From: Ureibacillus endophyticus
GTDB taxonomy: Bacteria; Bacillota; Bacilli; Bacillales_A; Planococcaceae
Reading direction: 5' to 3'
NCBI RefSeq assembly: GCF_003628435.1
Contig: NZ_RBZN01000031.1
Coordinates: forward strand, 1 to 37,370
Length of the DNA stretch: 37,370 nt
Positions 1 to 8,206 of this stretch are shown piece after piece. The position numbers were made by a program, and so were the translations under genes. Below the pieces are notes generated by a model. It was not told the DNA's origin. It saw nothing but the letters and a program-made list of their open reading frames with translations, and did no database searches. Positions within the stretch are counted from its first letter, which is position 1, and the number at the start of each line of letters is the position of its first letter.

Positions 1-69
1 CGACACTTTAACAGTAGAGTGACTTGGGGTGGCTGGCAAGTCTATTTTTTTGCACTAAAAAAGTGCTAG
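1..69 (+). CDS. Possible C-terminal tail of an unidentified CDS entering from the left edge
   Basis: Frame 1 is open from the first base to a TAG at 67-69 and encodes 22 residues, including TWGGWQVYFFALKKC. No family was recognised. A hairpin followed by a short T-run begins at its stop, which is what a real gene end would look like. It may equally be chance or part of a broken element, because the adjoining esterase remnant shows that this edge is a rearranged junction. Confidence 0.25.
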   Translation, partial: RHFNSRVTWGGWQVYFFALKKC

Positions 70-105
70 ACTCTGTACAAATTCGTTGCACTAGTCTGCA
101 CTTTT
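62..105 (+). terminator. Stem-loop with T-run, possible terminator at the left junction
   Basis: The arm AGTGCTAGACT (62-72) is complementary to AGTCTGCACT (93-102) with one bulged base, and TTTT follows. The loop of about 20 nt is long for an intrinsic terminator. It begins at the stop of the edge ORF. Confidence 0.35.
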
Positions 106-280
106 ATTATGCAATACACAATTGGCTGCTCAAGATGTAAAGGAAATGGAGGAACTACTACTTAATGTTGGTTTTAATCAAGAACATGTAAACGTGGTGA
201 TAGATTCCGATGGTATACATAGAATAGAATCATGGAGTAAGCGGTTCCCTGAAGCTTTTATTTGGTTAATGAATAATTAA
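95..280 (+). pseudogene. C-terminal fragment of a putative esterase (alpha/beta hydrolase)
   Basis: The frame is open between a stop at 92-94 and the TAA at 278-280. It reads QDVKEMEELLLNVGF and ends in GIHRIESWSKRFPEAFIWLM. That ending matches the C-terminus of the bacterial putative-esterase family (enterochelin-esterase/YbbA-like), where a catalytic His lies in an H-N-E-x-x-W-x-x-R-F-P context. The nucleophile Ser, the acid residue and most of the fold are missing, and an in-frame stop precedes the piece inside the window, so this is a real truncation and not an edge effect. No start codon or ribosome binding site is evident. The family assignment rests on a short motif. Confidence 0.55.
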
Positions 281-508
281 TAATTGAATTTAATGATGGT
301 ATTTTTTAGAAAAACTTATTTATTTTTATTAGTCACGTTGAACCGTATCATAAATAAGTTAAACGACAGAATGATTACGTTGCATACATGAATTAGTCGG
401 CGCTCACTTTGAGATAAAAGTATAGAATGCTAGATGTTGTACACCAGTAGCGTGTGCTTCGTCCATTACGATTAACTACTAAATCGATGTAATTTAGTAT
501 TTTAATAG
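281..508. other. Non-coding stretch, nothing recognised
   Basis: All frames are interrupted and no RNA gene or repeat was recognised. It lies between the esterase remnant and a terminator hairpin and may be decayed coding sequence. Confidence 0.4.
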
Positions 509-541
509 AGTATGTGAAAGTGAACTTCACATACTTTTTTT
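509..541 (+). terminator. Intrinsic terminator (10-bp stem, T7)
   Basis: AGTATGTGAA (509-518) pairs perfectly with TTCACATACT (526-535) around a 7-nt loop, followed by a run of T. No intact plus-strand gene lies upstream, so it probably served the decayed region at 95-508. Confidence 0.75.
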
Positions 542-651
542 ATGTATTTTGCTTTAGAGATAGATTTCTTATATTACCTTTCTATGTTTGAGTTTTTTGT
601 AGGAGGGGATAATTAGGTAGAATTAATATACCACCATTAAGGAGGCCACTT

Positions 652-1539
652 ATGCAAAAAATAATTCCACATTTATGGTATGACAAAGAAGCAAAAGAAG
701 CTGCATCTTTTTATGTAAGTTTGTTTGAAGACTCAAAAATAATGAATGTGAACGTTTTGGAAAATACCCCTTCTGGAGATGCAGACTTAGTTAACTTTGA
801 ATTGGCCGGACAGCAATTCCAAGCTATAAGTGGAGGACCTTACTTCAAATTTAATTCCTCTATATCATTGATGGTAGCATGTGAGTCTGAAGATGAAGTA
901 AATACTAAATGGAAGGCTTTATCAGAAGGCGGTACTGAATTAATGCCCTTAGGTGAATATCCATTTAATAAGCGTTATGGTTGGGTTCAAGATAGATATG
1001 GTTTGTCATGGCAGTTGATGCTGATAGACAATAATCAGACTGCTCAAAAGATTACACCCAACCTACTTTTCTCAGGTGATTCATGTGGGAAGACTGAAGA
1101 AGCAATAGAGTTCTATACGGAGATATTTGAGGACTCTGGAATCGAGTTTATCAGCAAATATCGGCCTGGTGAAGCCGCAACACCAAAGGCAAAAGTAAAT
1201 TATGCCGCATTTCGACTTGCGGGCATGAATTTTTCGGCAATGGATAATGGAGTTGGTGCTGATTTCAATTTTAATGAAGCATTTTCTCTTATTGTAAACT
1301 GTAAAGATCAAAATGAGATTGATTACTTCTGGGGTAAACTTTCAGCTGTACCTGAAGCAGAACAATGTGGATGGTTGAAGGATAAGTATGGTGTTTCATG
1401 GCAAATTGTTCCGGATAACATAGATGAGTTTATGACTAATGGTTCGAAAGATGAAATCCAAAAAGTTCAAAAGGTGCTTTTTAAAATGAAAAAAATCGAT
1501 TTAGATGCTTTGCAAAAGGCTCGTTTTGAAAAAGAATAA
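652..1539 (+). CDS. Two-domain PhnB/VOC-superfamily protein (3-demethylubiquinone-9 3-methyltransferase-like fold)
   Basis: The 295-residue protein contains two tandem copies of the PhnB-type vicinal-oxygen-chelate domain. The first (about 1-127) begins QKIIPHLWYDKEAKEAASFY. The second (about 130-265) begins QKITPNLLFSG and continues EEAIEFYTEIFEDS. Each copy ends in the hallmark GW-(V/L)-(Q/K)-D-(R/K)-YG-(L/V)-SWQ. Single-domain relatives are about 130-150 residues, so this is an internal duplication or fusion. The annotated name of the Pfam family reflects a historical hit; enzymatic activity and substrate are unknown. The start is set by AAGGAGG 6 nt upstream of the ATG. It is a single-gene unit between terminators. 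Confidence 0.88.
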   Translation: MQKIIPHLWYDKEAKEAASFYVSLFEDSKIMNVNVLENTPSGDADLVNFELAGQQFQAISGGPYFKFNSSISLMVACESEDEVNTKWKALSEGGTELMPLGEYPFNKRYGWVQDRYGLSWQLMLIDNNQTAQKITPNLLFSGDSCGKTEEAIEFYTEIFEDSGIEFISKYRPGEAATPKAKVNYAAFRLAGMNFSAMDNGVGADFNFNEAFSLIVNCKDQNEIDYFWGKLSAVPEAEQCGWLKDKYGVSWQIVPDNIDEFMTNGSKDEIQKVQKVLFKMKKIDLDALQKARFEKE

Positions 1540-1564
1540 GGTCTACTTTATACTATCGCTATCT

Positions 1565-1601
1565 AAAGCCAGTTATTCTTTTAAAGAGTAACTGGCTTTT
1601 G
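1565..1601 (+). terminator. Intrinsic terminator of the VOC gene
   Basis: AAAGCCAGTTATTCTTT and AAAGAGTAACTGGCTTT form a 17-bp stem with one G-U wobble, 25 bases after the stop. Its 3' arm ends in four T. Confidence 0.8.
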
Positions 1602-1753
1602 GTTTGCATATAGCTCCATACAGTGAAGTAAATTTAAGTAAAGGATTTCTCATTAATTTCAACGTTTGTGTCAATAACTTGATAAATTTAACAATTTCAC
1701 CTACTTTTAAAATATGAGTCTAGTAGAAATGAAGATGTAATATGTAGGGGGAA

Positions 1754-2500
1754 ATGATGAATAAAAGAGCTGAAGCATTAACAAATTTTGAACATGTATT
1801 AAAAGAACTTAACAAAGGTAAAAATGAAAGTGCTGCTACGGCATTGATAGGACAAAGTAGAAGAAATAAAAGTATCTCTGGAGTATTATTAAAGCTTACT
1901 TTTAAATTTTGGGGGAGAAAGATACTTTTAATTGCACTATTTCTCATTGCTATTACAGCTGGTGTTACTTGGTTATTATCTGGAAGTACAGTTAAAAAGG
2001 AAAGTACAACATTTGTAGAACAGGTTCAACAGTTAGCAACACTTGCCACAGCGGAAGCTCATCTTAAAGTAATAATCGAAGAAGAAGATAATAAGTTGTT
2101 CGGAAAGGATATTTCGCTTAATATACCAGGCACAAAAAGAGAAATATTATTAATCGTTCCTGCTACAGTCATTGCCGGCGTTGACTTTAAAAGTATTACT
2201 TCAGATGCGATAAAAGTAGATGATGAACAAAAGAAATTAGAAATAACACTACCACGAGCAACATTTATACAGGAGCCCGCAATTCAGATGGATCATATCA
2301 AAACATTCTCGGATGAGGGGTTATTCCGTGGAGAAGTAAAATGGGATGAAGGTTTTGATCTAGCAGCAGTAGCACAAGAGGAAATCAAAAAAGAAGCCGT
2401 TGAAATAGGTTTATTGGAAACAGCAGAAGAGAATGCAGAGAAAGTTCTGGATAACTTTTTTAGTAACCTTGGGTATACTGTAAAGCTAACATTTAAGTAA
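1754..2500 (+). CDS. DUF4230 family membrane protein
   Basis: The 248-residue protein has a cytoplasmic N-terminal stretch of about 50 residues, one transmembrane segment (about 55-75, ILLIALFLIAITAGVTWLL) and an extracytoplasmic DUF4230 domain (about 85-245). Typical DUF4230 features are a long strand pattern after the membrane anchor and the LLIVPATVIAGVDFKSI and ITLPRATFIQEPAIQ segments. The family is widespread and has no assigned biochemical function. GGGGG lies 6 nt upstream of the first of two adjacent ATG codons (1754 and 1757), so the start could be either. The gene stands alone, flanked by terminators. Confidence 0.85.
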   Translation: MMNKRAEALTNFEHVLKELNKGKNESAATALIGQSRRNKSISGVLLKLTFKFWGRKILLIALFLIAITAGVTWLLSGSTVKKESTTFVEQVQQLATLATAEAHLKVIIEEEDNKLFGKDISLNIPGTKREILLIVPATVIAGVDFKSITSDAIKVDDEQKKLEITLPRATFIQEPAIQMDHIKTFSDEGLFRGEVKWDEGFDLAAVAQEEIKKEAVEIGLLETAEENAEKVLDNFFSNLGYTVKLTFK

Positions 2501-2552
2501 AAAGCTATCAAAATCAAATTAAAAATTACATATTAAGATGGGAAAAAACAAT

Positions 2553-2592
2553 AGAACTGACTTATGAGGAGATATCATAAGTCAGTTCTTTA
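2553..2592 (+). terminator. Intrinsic terminator of the DUF4230 gene
   Basis: AGAACTGACTTATGA (2553-2567) pairs perfectly with TCATAAGTCAGTTCT (2575-2589). The following T-run is short. It also lies beyond the end of the convergent reductase gene. Confidence 0.7.
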
Positions 2593-2639
2593 AAAGTTAG
2601 AAGGAAAATAATCTCGGTATTCGGTAAGTTGATTATTCT

Positions 2640-3257
2640 TTATTTAGCTATACTAATAGATGCGTTTTCGTATTGTTTATCGCTTAATGCTTTCACAATA
2701 AAATGAGCAACATCTGCACGTGGAATACTTTTTGCTTTTTCTGGTACGCCAATTTTTGCTTCTCTATACTCGCCAGTTAAGGGGTCATTTGTTAATCCCA
2801 TTGGTCTAACGATTGTGAAATTCAATCCATTTGCTTCAATATAATCAACAGCATTGCGGTGATCTATTAAAGCATTTTTTAGCATTTTCATAACCATTTT
2901 ACCGGTGATTCCTGGTATTTCGTTGTTAATTCCAGCAGAAGCTGTGTAGATGATGCGATTGACTTTATTTTCTCTCATGCCATCTACTATATTTTTCGTC
3001 ATTTGTTCAAGCTCTGTTGATTTTTTCATTCCTTGACTGGATCCTAAACAAGACACGACTACATCATGTCCTGCAATTGCCGCAGCGACCTCTTCTTTAT
3101 TGAAGGCATCTCCCTGGAGAATATGTAACTGCTCATGTTTTAATTCTACCTTTGATGGAGTACGAACAAATGCAGTTACTTCAAATCCCTTTTCTAACGC
3201 TTGCTTCACAACGGATTTTCCTACACCACCAGTTGCTCCAAATACAATAATTTTCAT
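2640..3257 (-). CDS. NAD(P)H-binding Rossmann-fold oxidoreductase (NmrA/YwnB-like)
   Basis: The 205-residue protein opens with the Rossmann dinucleotide-binding motif GATGGVGKSV (residues 8-17) and has the FVRTP segment, VVSCLGSS, the RIIYTASAG strand and the NFTIVRPMGLTN segment of short atypical SDR proteins (NAD(P)H-binding domain PF13460). B. subtilis YwnB is of this type. It lacks the classical YxxxK pair, as expected for this branch. The substrate is unknown; relatives are often redox sensors or flavin/quinone reductases. AAAGGAGG sits 6 nt before the ATG. It is divergent from the LysE-type gene across about 120 bases. Confidence 0.85.
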   Translation of the reverse strand: MKIIVFGATGGVGKSVVKQALEKGFEVTAFVRTPSKVELKHEQLHILQGDAFNKEEVAAAIAGHDVVVSCLGSSQGMKKSTELEQMTKNIVDGMRENKVNRIIYTASAGINNEIPGITGKMVMKMLKNALIDHRNAVDYIEANGLNFTIVRPMGLTNDPLTGEYREAKIGVPEKAKSIPRADVAHFIVKALSDKQYENASISIAK

Positions 3258-3379
3258 AATCTTCCTCCTTTATATTCTATTTTCAGTATAGCATCCTAAT
3301 GGAAAACTTTTCTTTTTGACAAAATGATAGTAGTTTTTTACATCTACCGTTATTCTATATAAGAACAGGGGGAATAACA

Positions 3380-4003
3380 GTGGAACCGTTTATTCATGGA
3401 ATCATATTGGCATTCGGTTTAATATTACCTTTAGGAGTTCAAAACGTATTTATATTTAACCAAGGTGCTACACATAACAAATTTACTAATGCTTTACCAG
3501 CAATCATAACAGCAGGAGTTTGTGATACAATACTCATTTACTTGGCCGTAGCTGGTGTATCAATGATTGTTTTTAGTTTTGAATGGTTAAAAATCTTATT
3601 ATTTTTAATAGGCTTCTTTTTCCTAACCTATATGGGCTGGGTTATGTGGAAAAGCACACCAGAAGTAAACACAAATCAAGAGAAAAGCCAATTCTCAGCT
3701 CGACGTCAAATCACTTTCGCAGCTTCAGTATCTTTATTGAATCCTCATGCAATTATGGACACTATTGGTGTTATTGGCACTAGCTCATTGGCTTACATAG
3801 GATATGATAAATGGATATTTACTATGGCATGTATATTGGTTTCATGGATTTGGTTCTTTTCTTTAGCCTTTTCTGGTAGAAAGATCGGTCAAATTGATAA
3901 AACCGGTAAGTTCTTAACTCGAATGAACCAAGCTTCAGCAATAATTATTTGGGTTATGGCAATCTATATGGCATATCACCTGTATACATTATTGTCTATA
4001 TAA
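3380..4003 (+). CDS. LysE/ArgO-type amino acid exporter
   Basis: The 207-residue integral membrane protein has about six hydrophobic segments and the LysE family signature near the N-terminus (GLILPLGVQNVFIFNQGA), followed by the aspartate-containing VCDTILIYLA helix and the SLLNPHAIMDTIGVIG loop. Members export basic amino acids such as lysine or arginine by proton antiport; the exact substrate here is not known. The start is GTG with AGGGGGA upstream. It shares a bidirectional terminator with the convergent membrane-protein gene that follows. Confidence 0.88.
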   Translation: MEPFIHGIILAFGLILPLGVQNVFIFNQGATHNKFTNALPAIITAGVCDTILIYLAVAGVSMIVFSFEWLKILLFLIGFFFLTYMGWVMWKSTPEVNTNQEKSQFSARRQITFAASVSLLNPHAIMDTIGVIGTSSLAYIGYDKWIFTMACILVSWIWFFSLAFSGRKIGQIDKTGKFLTRMNQASAIIIWVMAIYMAYHLYTLLSI

Positions 4004-4043
4004 ACAGTTAAATTGGAATTTAATTAAAATAGATACATTATGC

Positions 4044-4076
4044 AAAAAGCTAACCACAAAAGGTTAGCTTTTTTTC
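4044..4076. terminator. Bidirectional terminator between convergent genes
   Basis: AAAAAGCTAACC (4044-4055) pairs with GGTTAGCTTTTT (4062-4073). There are runs of A before and T after, so it can terminate the exporter on the plus strand and the YhgE-like gene on the minus strand. It ends 3 bases before the stop codon of the latter. Confidence 0.85.
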
Positions 4077-4078
4077 TA

Positions 4079-5230
4079 TTAGTCTTCTTTTTGTACTGGT
4101 ACTTTTACTGGTTTGAAAATAGACAGTACAAAAATTATTAAACCTACAATACCAATTCCTAAAATTGTGTTGAATGATCCGCCAGTGTAGAAACCACTAC
4201 CGAAGTAGAAAATTTCACGTAAACCTTCAGACGCAAAGCGAAGTGGCACCCATGGGCGAATGAAGTTTACAAAGAAACTTGGAAGCATTTCTTGTGGTGT
4301 CATTAGTACACCCATACCTAAAAGCATTACAACCATGAACAATGTAATGGCTGGTTTACCAATCCAAGCTGTAATTGCTGATACTAATAAGAAGAAACAG
4401 AATGCAGCAAAGGATACAAAAGATGCAACTAATAAGTAACTTGGCATGTTAATTTCAGCTAGCTGCCCTAATGTTGCAACTGTAAAACCAGAGAATAATG
4501 CAACAATAACGCCGAACAGCACTTGTTCACCCATTAAACGTAAAGTTTGTTTACGTGTAAATAGCTCTCTTTTTAAGATGCTTGATGTTGTTAAGAATAG
4601 AATGAAACCACCAATTAAAGCACCAACCCATGCAGGTACAGCCATTAATGTTGGAGCACTACCGTTTGCTGTAGAAGCAGTAATTGGATTGAATATTTGT
4701 TCTTCAGGCACAATTGGACTTACAAGAACAGATGCTTTAGTGGCATCAATTTGTTGACCGTTCATATTTTGAATGAAGTTAGCTGAATATTGTCCACTTA
4801 ACTGTGTAATTAATCCATTTAAAGCTGTTTTTGCGAAGTTTGCACCAGTATAATTAAATCCTTGGTTGATATATATTTTTAATGTTGCTGGAATATTATT
4901 TGTCATCACATTCTGTAATGAATCGTTATAGCCTTCAGGAATAACTAATGCTGCGTAATACTTTTTATCGTTAAATAAGTCTTCAATATCTTCTTCTTTT
5001 TCAGTTGTAAAAGCTAACATTGGCTGAGCGCCGTCTACACCTTTACTCATTTGTTCGACTGCAGCTTTTACAGTTTCTACATGCTCTCCCTCATCATTTA
5101 TGATTAATGCTGCTGGTAAGTTCTTTACTTGTGGATTCCCTTGAGCGAATAAGTTTACCGAGAATAACGCAATAATTAATATAACGGCAATGGGAGCAGC
5201 CCATGCTAATTTTTCTTTAAATAATCTCAA
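4079..5230 (-). CDS. ABC-2/YhgE-Pip-like membrane protein, probable exporter component
   Basis: The 383-residue protein has an N-terminal membrane segment (about 10-30), an extracytoplasmic loop of about 170 residues with PAALIINDEGEHVETV and YYAALVIPEGYNDSLQ, then about five C-terminal membrane segments (about 200-375). This is the layout of the ABC-2 permease/YhgE-Pip superfamily. No ATPase gene is adjacent, so it may act alone or with a distant partner. The reading frame starts at TTG with AAAGGGGAAAG upstream. It is transcribed away from a TetR-family gene, the usual arrangement for a drug- or lipid-responsive efflux protein and its repressor. The substrate is unknown. Confidence 0.75.
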   Translation of the reverse strand: MRLFKEKLAWAAPIAVILIIALFSVNLFAQGNPQVKNLPAALIINDEGEHVETVKAAVEQMSKGVDGAQPMLAFTTEKEEDIEDLFNDKKYYAALVIPEGYNDSLQNVMTNNIPATLKIYINQGFNYTGANFAKTALNGLITQLSGQYSANFIQNMNGQQIDATKASVLVSPIVPEEQIFNPITASTANGSAPTLMAVPAWVGALIGGFILFLTTSSILKRELFTRKQTLRLMGEQVLFGVIVALFSGFTVATLGQLAEINMPSYLLVASFVSFAAFCFFLLVSAITAWIGKPAITLFMVVMLLGMGVLMTPQEMLPSFFVNFIRPWVPLRFASEGLREIFYFGSGFYTGGSFNTILGIGIVGLIIFVLSIFKPVKVPVQKED

Positions 5231-5253
5231 TTTCTTTCCCCTTTCTCAATTTT

Positions 5254-5333
5254 CAACATGTTGTTGTTTGCTACGTGATTATTTTATAATCTAAGAGTAC
5301 GCACAAGCAATCAACAAAATAAACATATTGTTG
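5254..5333. promoter_or_regulatory. Divergent promoters with palindromic TetR operator candidates
   Basis: The perfect palindrome CAACATGTTG (5254-5263) and the inverted repeat CAACAA-N10-TTGTTG (5312-5333) share the half-site TCAACA/TGTTGA. For the regulator, TTGTTG (5261-5266) and TATAAT (5285-5290) are 18 nt apart. For the membrane protein on the minus strand, TTGCTT (5305-5310) and TATAAA (5283-5288) are 16 nt apart. The first palindrome overlaps the regulator -35 box, while the second lies directly upstream of the opposite -35 box. Joint repression by the adjacent TetR protein is inferred. Confidence 0.6.
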
Positions 5334-5360
5334 AATTTTGAAAAATAGAAGGTGTTTTTG

Positions 5361-5945
5361 ATGAGTGTTTATATAGAAAAAAATCGTAAAACCAAAAAAC
5401 TTATTCAAGAATCTTTTTTGGAAATGCTGCAGAGTAAACCATTTGAATCGATTACAGTAGGGGATATTGCAAAAACTGCAAACATTAATCGTGGGACATT
5501 TTATTTACACTATGTTGATAAATTTGATTTGCTAGACAAAATAGAACTACAATTATTTGAGGATTTAGGGAATCATATTGATGAGCTGCAATCGAGTTAT
5601 TCATCGATTCATTCATTTGAAAAAGGGCAAGAGCAATTAGCAGCAACATTATTTAGTACAATTAAAATGCATTCACCATTATTAAAAATTTTATTAAGTG
5701 ATCATGGTAGAGCAGGATTTCACCTTCGATTTAAATTGGCAATATTAGAAAAGGTACGCATTAATTTAGAAAAAAATAAAAACTACAATGAGAATTTACA
5801 AGTTCCAATGGATTATTTTTTAGCGTTTATCACATCTGCATTTTTAGGATTAATCGAACAATGGGTTCAAAATGATTTAGACAAAACGCCTGAAGAAATG
5901 ACTAAATTATATATTGATATTATTTTCTTTATTCAAGGTAAATAA
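5361..5945 (+). CDS. TetR/AcrR family transcriptional regulator
   Basis: The 194-residue protein has an N-terminal TetR helix-turn-helix domain (about 8-55) with the recognisable TVGDIAKTANINRGTFYLHY segment, followed by an all-helical ligand-binding/dimerisation domain. The ATG at 5361 is chosen because GAAGGTG lies 7 nt upstream; an in-frame GTG at 5352 overlaps that ribosome binding site. It is divergent from the YhgE-like membrane protein and the two palindromes between them are likely its operators. The ligand is unknown. Confidence 0.9.
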   Translation: MSVYIEKNRKTKKLIQESFLEMLQSKPFESITVGDIAKTANINRGTFYLHYVDKFDLLDKIELQLFEDLGNHIDELQSSYSSIHSFEKGQEQLAATLFSTIKMHSPLLKILLSDHGRAGFHLRFKLAILEKVRINLEKNKNYNENLQVPMDYFLAFITSAFLGLIEQWVQNDLDKTPEEMTKLYIDIIFFIQGK

Positions 5946-5946
5946 G

Positions 5947-5993
5947 AAAGGAGGTGTCCAAAAAGTAAAAACTTTTGGACATCTCCTTTTTTT
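5947..5993 (+). terminator. Intrinsic terminator of the TetR gene
   Basis: AAAGGAGGTGTCC (from 5948) pairs with GGACATCTCCTTT (to about 5989) through a nearly perfect stem of about 18 bp, followed by a T-run. The 5' arm begins 2 bases after the stop codon. Confidence 0.85.
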
Positions 5994-6035
5994 CTTGATA
6001 TTCCCCGATAAGCTGTGGTGTTGCTGTATGCCTTA

Positions 6036-7217
6036 TTATAAAACGAAGCTAACAATAATACTTGAAAGAATGCTTACAAGGGTAGCCCCGTATAACAATT
6101 TCAATCCAAAACGGGCAACCACATTCCCCTTCTGTTCATTTAGCCCTTTAACTGCCCCTACAATAATTCCGATTGATGAAAAATTGGCAAAGGAAACGAG
6201 GAATACAGAGAGAATGCCCATTGTTCGTTCGGTAAAGTTATAACTGCCCTCTGACAAATCTAACATCGCAACAAATTCATTCGTTAATAGTTTAGTTGCC
6301 ATAATTGCTCCAGCACTTACTGTTTCTGATAAAGGAATGCCCATAATAAAGGCTATTGGCGCAAAAAGATAGCCTAATATTGTTTGGAAGGAAATATTGA
6401 AAATTAACTCAAATACATGATTGAAACCAGCCATTAAAGCAATAAATCCAATCAACATAGCGCCAACGATAATGGCAACTTTAAAACCATCTAGGATATA
6501 TTCACCAAGCATTTCAAAAAAGGATTGTCTTCTTTCATCCTGTATTTCTAATATATCTTCCTTAGGATCAATATCGTATGGATTAATAATAGTTGCAATG
6601 ATAAATCCTCCAAACAAATTTAAAACTAAGGCTGTGACAATGTATTTCGGTTCCAACATGGTCATATATGCACCGACAATGGACATGGATACAGTCGACA
6701 TTGCTGAGGCACATAGCGTATATAAACGATGGTTTGAGATATGACCGAGTTGTTTCTTCAATGTGATAAAAACTTCGGATTGTCCAACCATCAATGAAGC
6801 AACCGCATTATAGGATTCCAGTTTTCCCATCCCATTTACCTTACTTAAAAGAAAACCAATTCCTTTCATAATAAAAGGTAAAATTTTAAGGTACTGAAGA
6901 ATCCCAATTAAAGCAGAAATAAATACAATTGGTAATAACACAGTTAAAAAGAATGGTGCTTCTCCCTCGTTTGCTATACCACCAAATACGAAGGCAATTC
7001 CTTCACTCGCATATTCAAGTAACTTGCTAAAAACAGTAGCTATAGCCTTGATAATGATTAAGCCAAATTCTGTATTTAACAATAGTAAAGATAAGAGGAA
7101 TTGAATGACAAGCATTATGATAATGGGTTTGTATTTAATCTCTTTACGATTGGAACTTACCAACCACGCTAAGAACAATACTATAAGAATTCCTAAAACA
7201 GATATAACGTATTGCAT
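6036..7217 (-). CDS. NupC-family concentrative nucleoside transporter
   Basis: The 393-residue polytopic protein matches the CNT (NupC) family: [15 protein letters not shown] at the N-terminus, the gate region with [11 protein letters not shown] (about 150-165), and the C-terminal core with [21 protein letters not shown] and [21 protein letters not shown] proteins import nucleosides coupled to protons or sodium. The length is typical. An upstream in-frame ATG at 7244 exists, but AGGAGG sits 6 nt before the ATG at 7217, which fits the usual MQYVISVLG start. The next minus-strand gene upstream (HAD phosphatase) ends at its own terminator, so transcription is probably separate. Confidence 0.9.
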   Translation of the reverse strand: MQYVISVLGILIVLFLAWLVSSNRKEIKYKPIIIMLVIQFLLSLLLLNTEFGLIIIKAIATVFSKLLEYASEGIAFVFGGIANEGEAPFFLTVLLPIVFISALIGILQYLKILPFIMKGIGFLLSKVNGMGKLESYNAVASLMVGQSEVFITLKKQLGHISNHRLYTLCASAMSTVSMSIVGAYMTMLEPKYIVTALVLNLFGGFIIATIINPYDIDPKEDILEIQDERRQSFFEMLGEYILDGFKVAIIVGAMLIGFIALMAGFNHVFELIFNISFQTILGYLFAPIAFIMGIPLSETVSAGAIMATKLLTNEFVAMLDLSEGSYNFTERTMGILSVFLVSFANFSSIGIIVGAVKGLNEQKGNVVARFGLKLLYGATLVSILSSIIVSFVL

Positions 7218-7371
7218 CTGTAACCTCCTGATGATAAACCGCAAAATTACTACGCAATCGCGATTTTTTTCGTGAATACAATAGATATTTTAACCATGTT
7301 ATTTAAAAACGAATCTGGCATGTTAATTCCAGTAAAAATCTAATAGAAGGTATCGAATACTATTCAAGGTA

Positions 7372-7403
7372 AAAAAAAAGAAATACTGTGATTAGCAGTA
7401 TTT
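7372..7403 (-). terminator. Intrinsic terminator of the HAD gene
   Basis: On the minus strand AAATACTG and CAGTATTT form an 8-bp stem followed by nine T. The stem abuts the stop codon. Confidence 0.8.
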
Positions 7404-8140
7404 CAGAAATGTTTAATTAGAATATTGTTTTTTAAATGAATGATGGTTTTAGCAACTTCCTCTTTTGTTATGGTCATTGAAGCGTATTTATGTACGTCAT
7501 TAGTTCCCACGCAGACACTAAATTGAGCTTTTTCAAATAAGCATTGATCGTTACTATCATTTCCGAATGCGATGAATTCTTTTATTTGTAGCTTTTCAAG
7601 ACCATACACTTTGTTAATACCTAATGGGCTTATATCGATTGCATCTTCATTTTTATAAGATGTGATACTAACCGGTAATTTGCTAAGTGCATCAATAACA
7701 GCTGAATTAGGTTTAAATAATACTAATTTACAAATTTTTTGTAACTCTAAAAGTGGGGTATTTTTTGCAGAACTATGATTTATATTTTGATAGATTGGGT
7801 GCTCAAAGCTACCCGTAAAAGCGTAATCCCATTCACTATCTGCTAAATATGTAAGCTGATGCTGTTGAATAATTGTATGTAGCTCCTGTGTCAAATTAGG
7901 TGTGAAAAAATTAGCTGTAATTTTTCCATTTTGAGAAATAAAACAACCATTTCCACCAACAAGTTTCCCCTTCTTAAATTGTTCAGGTAATACAGGTATT
8001 AAATCACGAATGGGTCTAGCAGAAGCAAAAATAATTTCATGCCCCTCTGCTATAAGCTCTTTTAATGCTGCAATAATAGTTTCGTCAATCGTTTTGCCAT
8101 TGAAACATAATGTTCCATCAATATCAAAAACAAAGTTCAT
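7403..8140 (-). CDS. Cof-type HAD-superfamily phosphatase
   Basis: The 245-residue protein has all four HAD motifs: DIDGT (Asp6/Asp8), the ASAR segment with Ser40, a Lys in GINKVYGLEKL (Lys177) and GNDSND (193-198). The 100-residue cap between motifs II and III is the C2 type of the Cof/YwpJ group, which acts on small phosphorylated metabolites such as sugar phosphates and nucleotides. The substrate cannot be predicted. AGGAGG lies 8 nt before the ATG. It is divergent from the Crp/Fnr gene by only about 66 bases. Confidence 0.88.
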   Translation of the reverse strand: MNFVFDIDGTLCFNGKTIDETIIAALKELIAEGHEIIFASARPIRDLIPVLPEQFKKGKLVGGNGCFISQNGKITANFFTPNLTQELHTIIQQHQLTYLADSEWDYAFTGSFEHPIYQNINHSSAKNTPLLELQKICKLVLFKPNSAVIDALSKLPVSITSYKNEDAIDISPLGINKVYGLEKLQIKEFIAFGNDSNDQCLFEKAQFSVCVGTNDVHKYASMTITKEEVAKTIIHLKNNILIKHF

Positions 8141-8206
8141 TCTCTCGCCTCCTGTAATTAGTATAATGAGAATGAATCGCTGTTGAAAGGACAGGTGTCT
8201 CCAATT

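Noticed and set aside
74-92. Weak likeness between the left edge (TGTACAAATTCGTTGCACT) and the IS30 end near 37243-37260
   Set aside because: The match is about 13 of 18 bases with a gap, and the orientation would put the element over the esterase fragment. It is probably chance.
7355-7365. GAATACTATTC palindrome upstream of the NupC gene as a PurR or other operator
   Set aside because: It does not match the PurBox consensus, and short AT-rich palindromes are common here.
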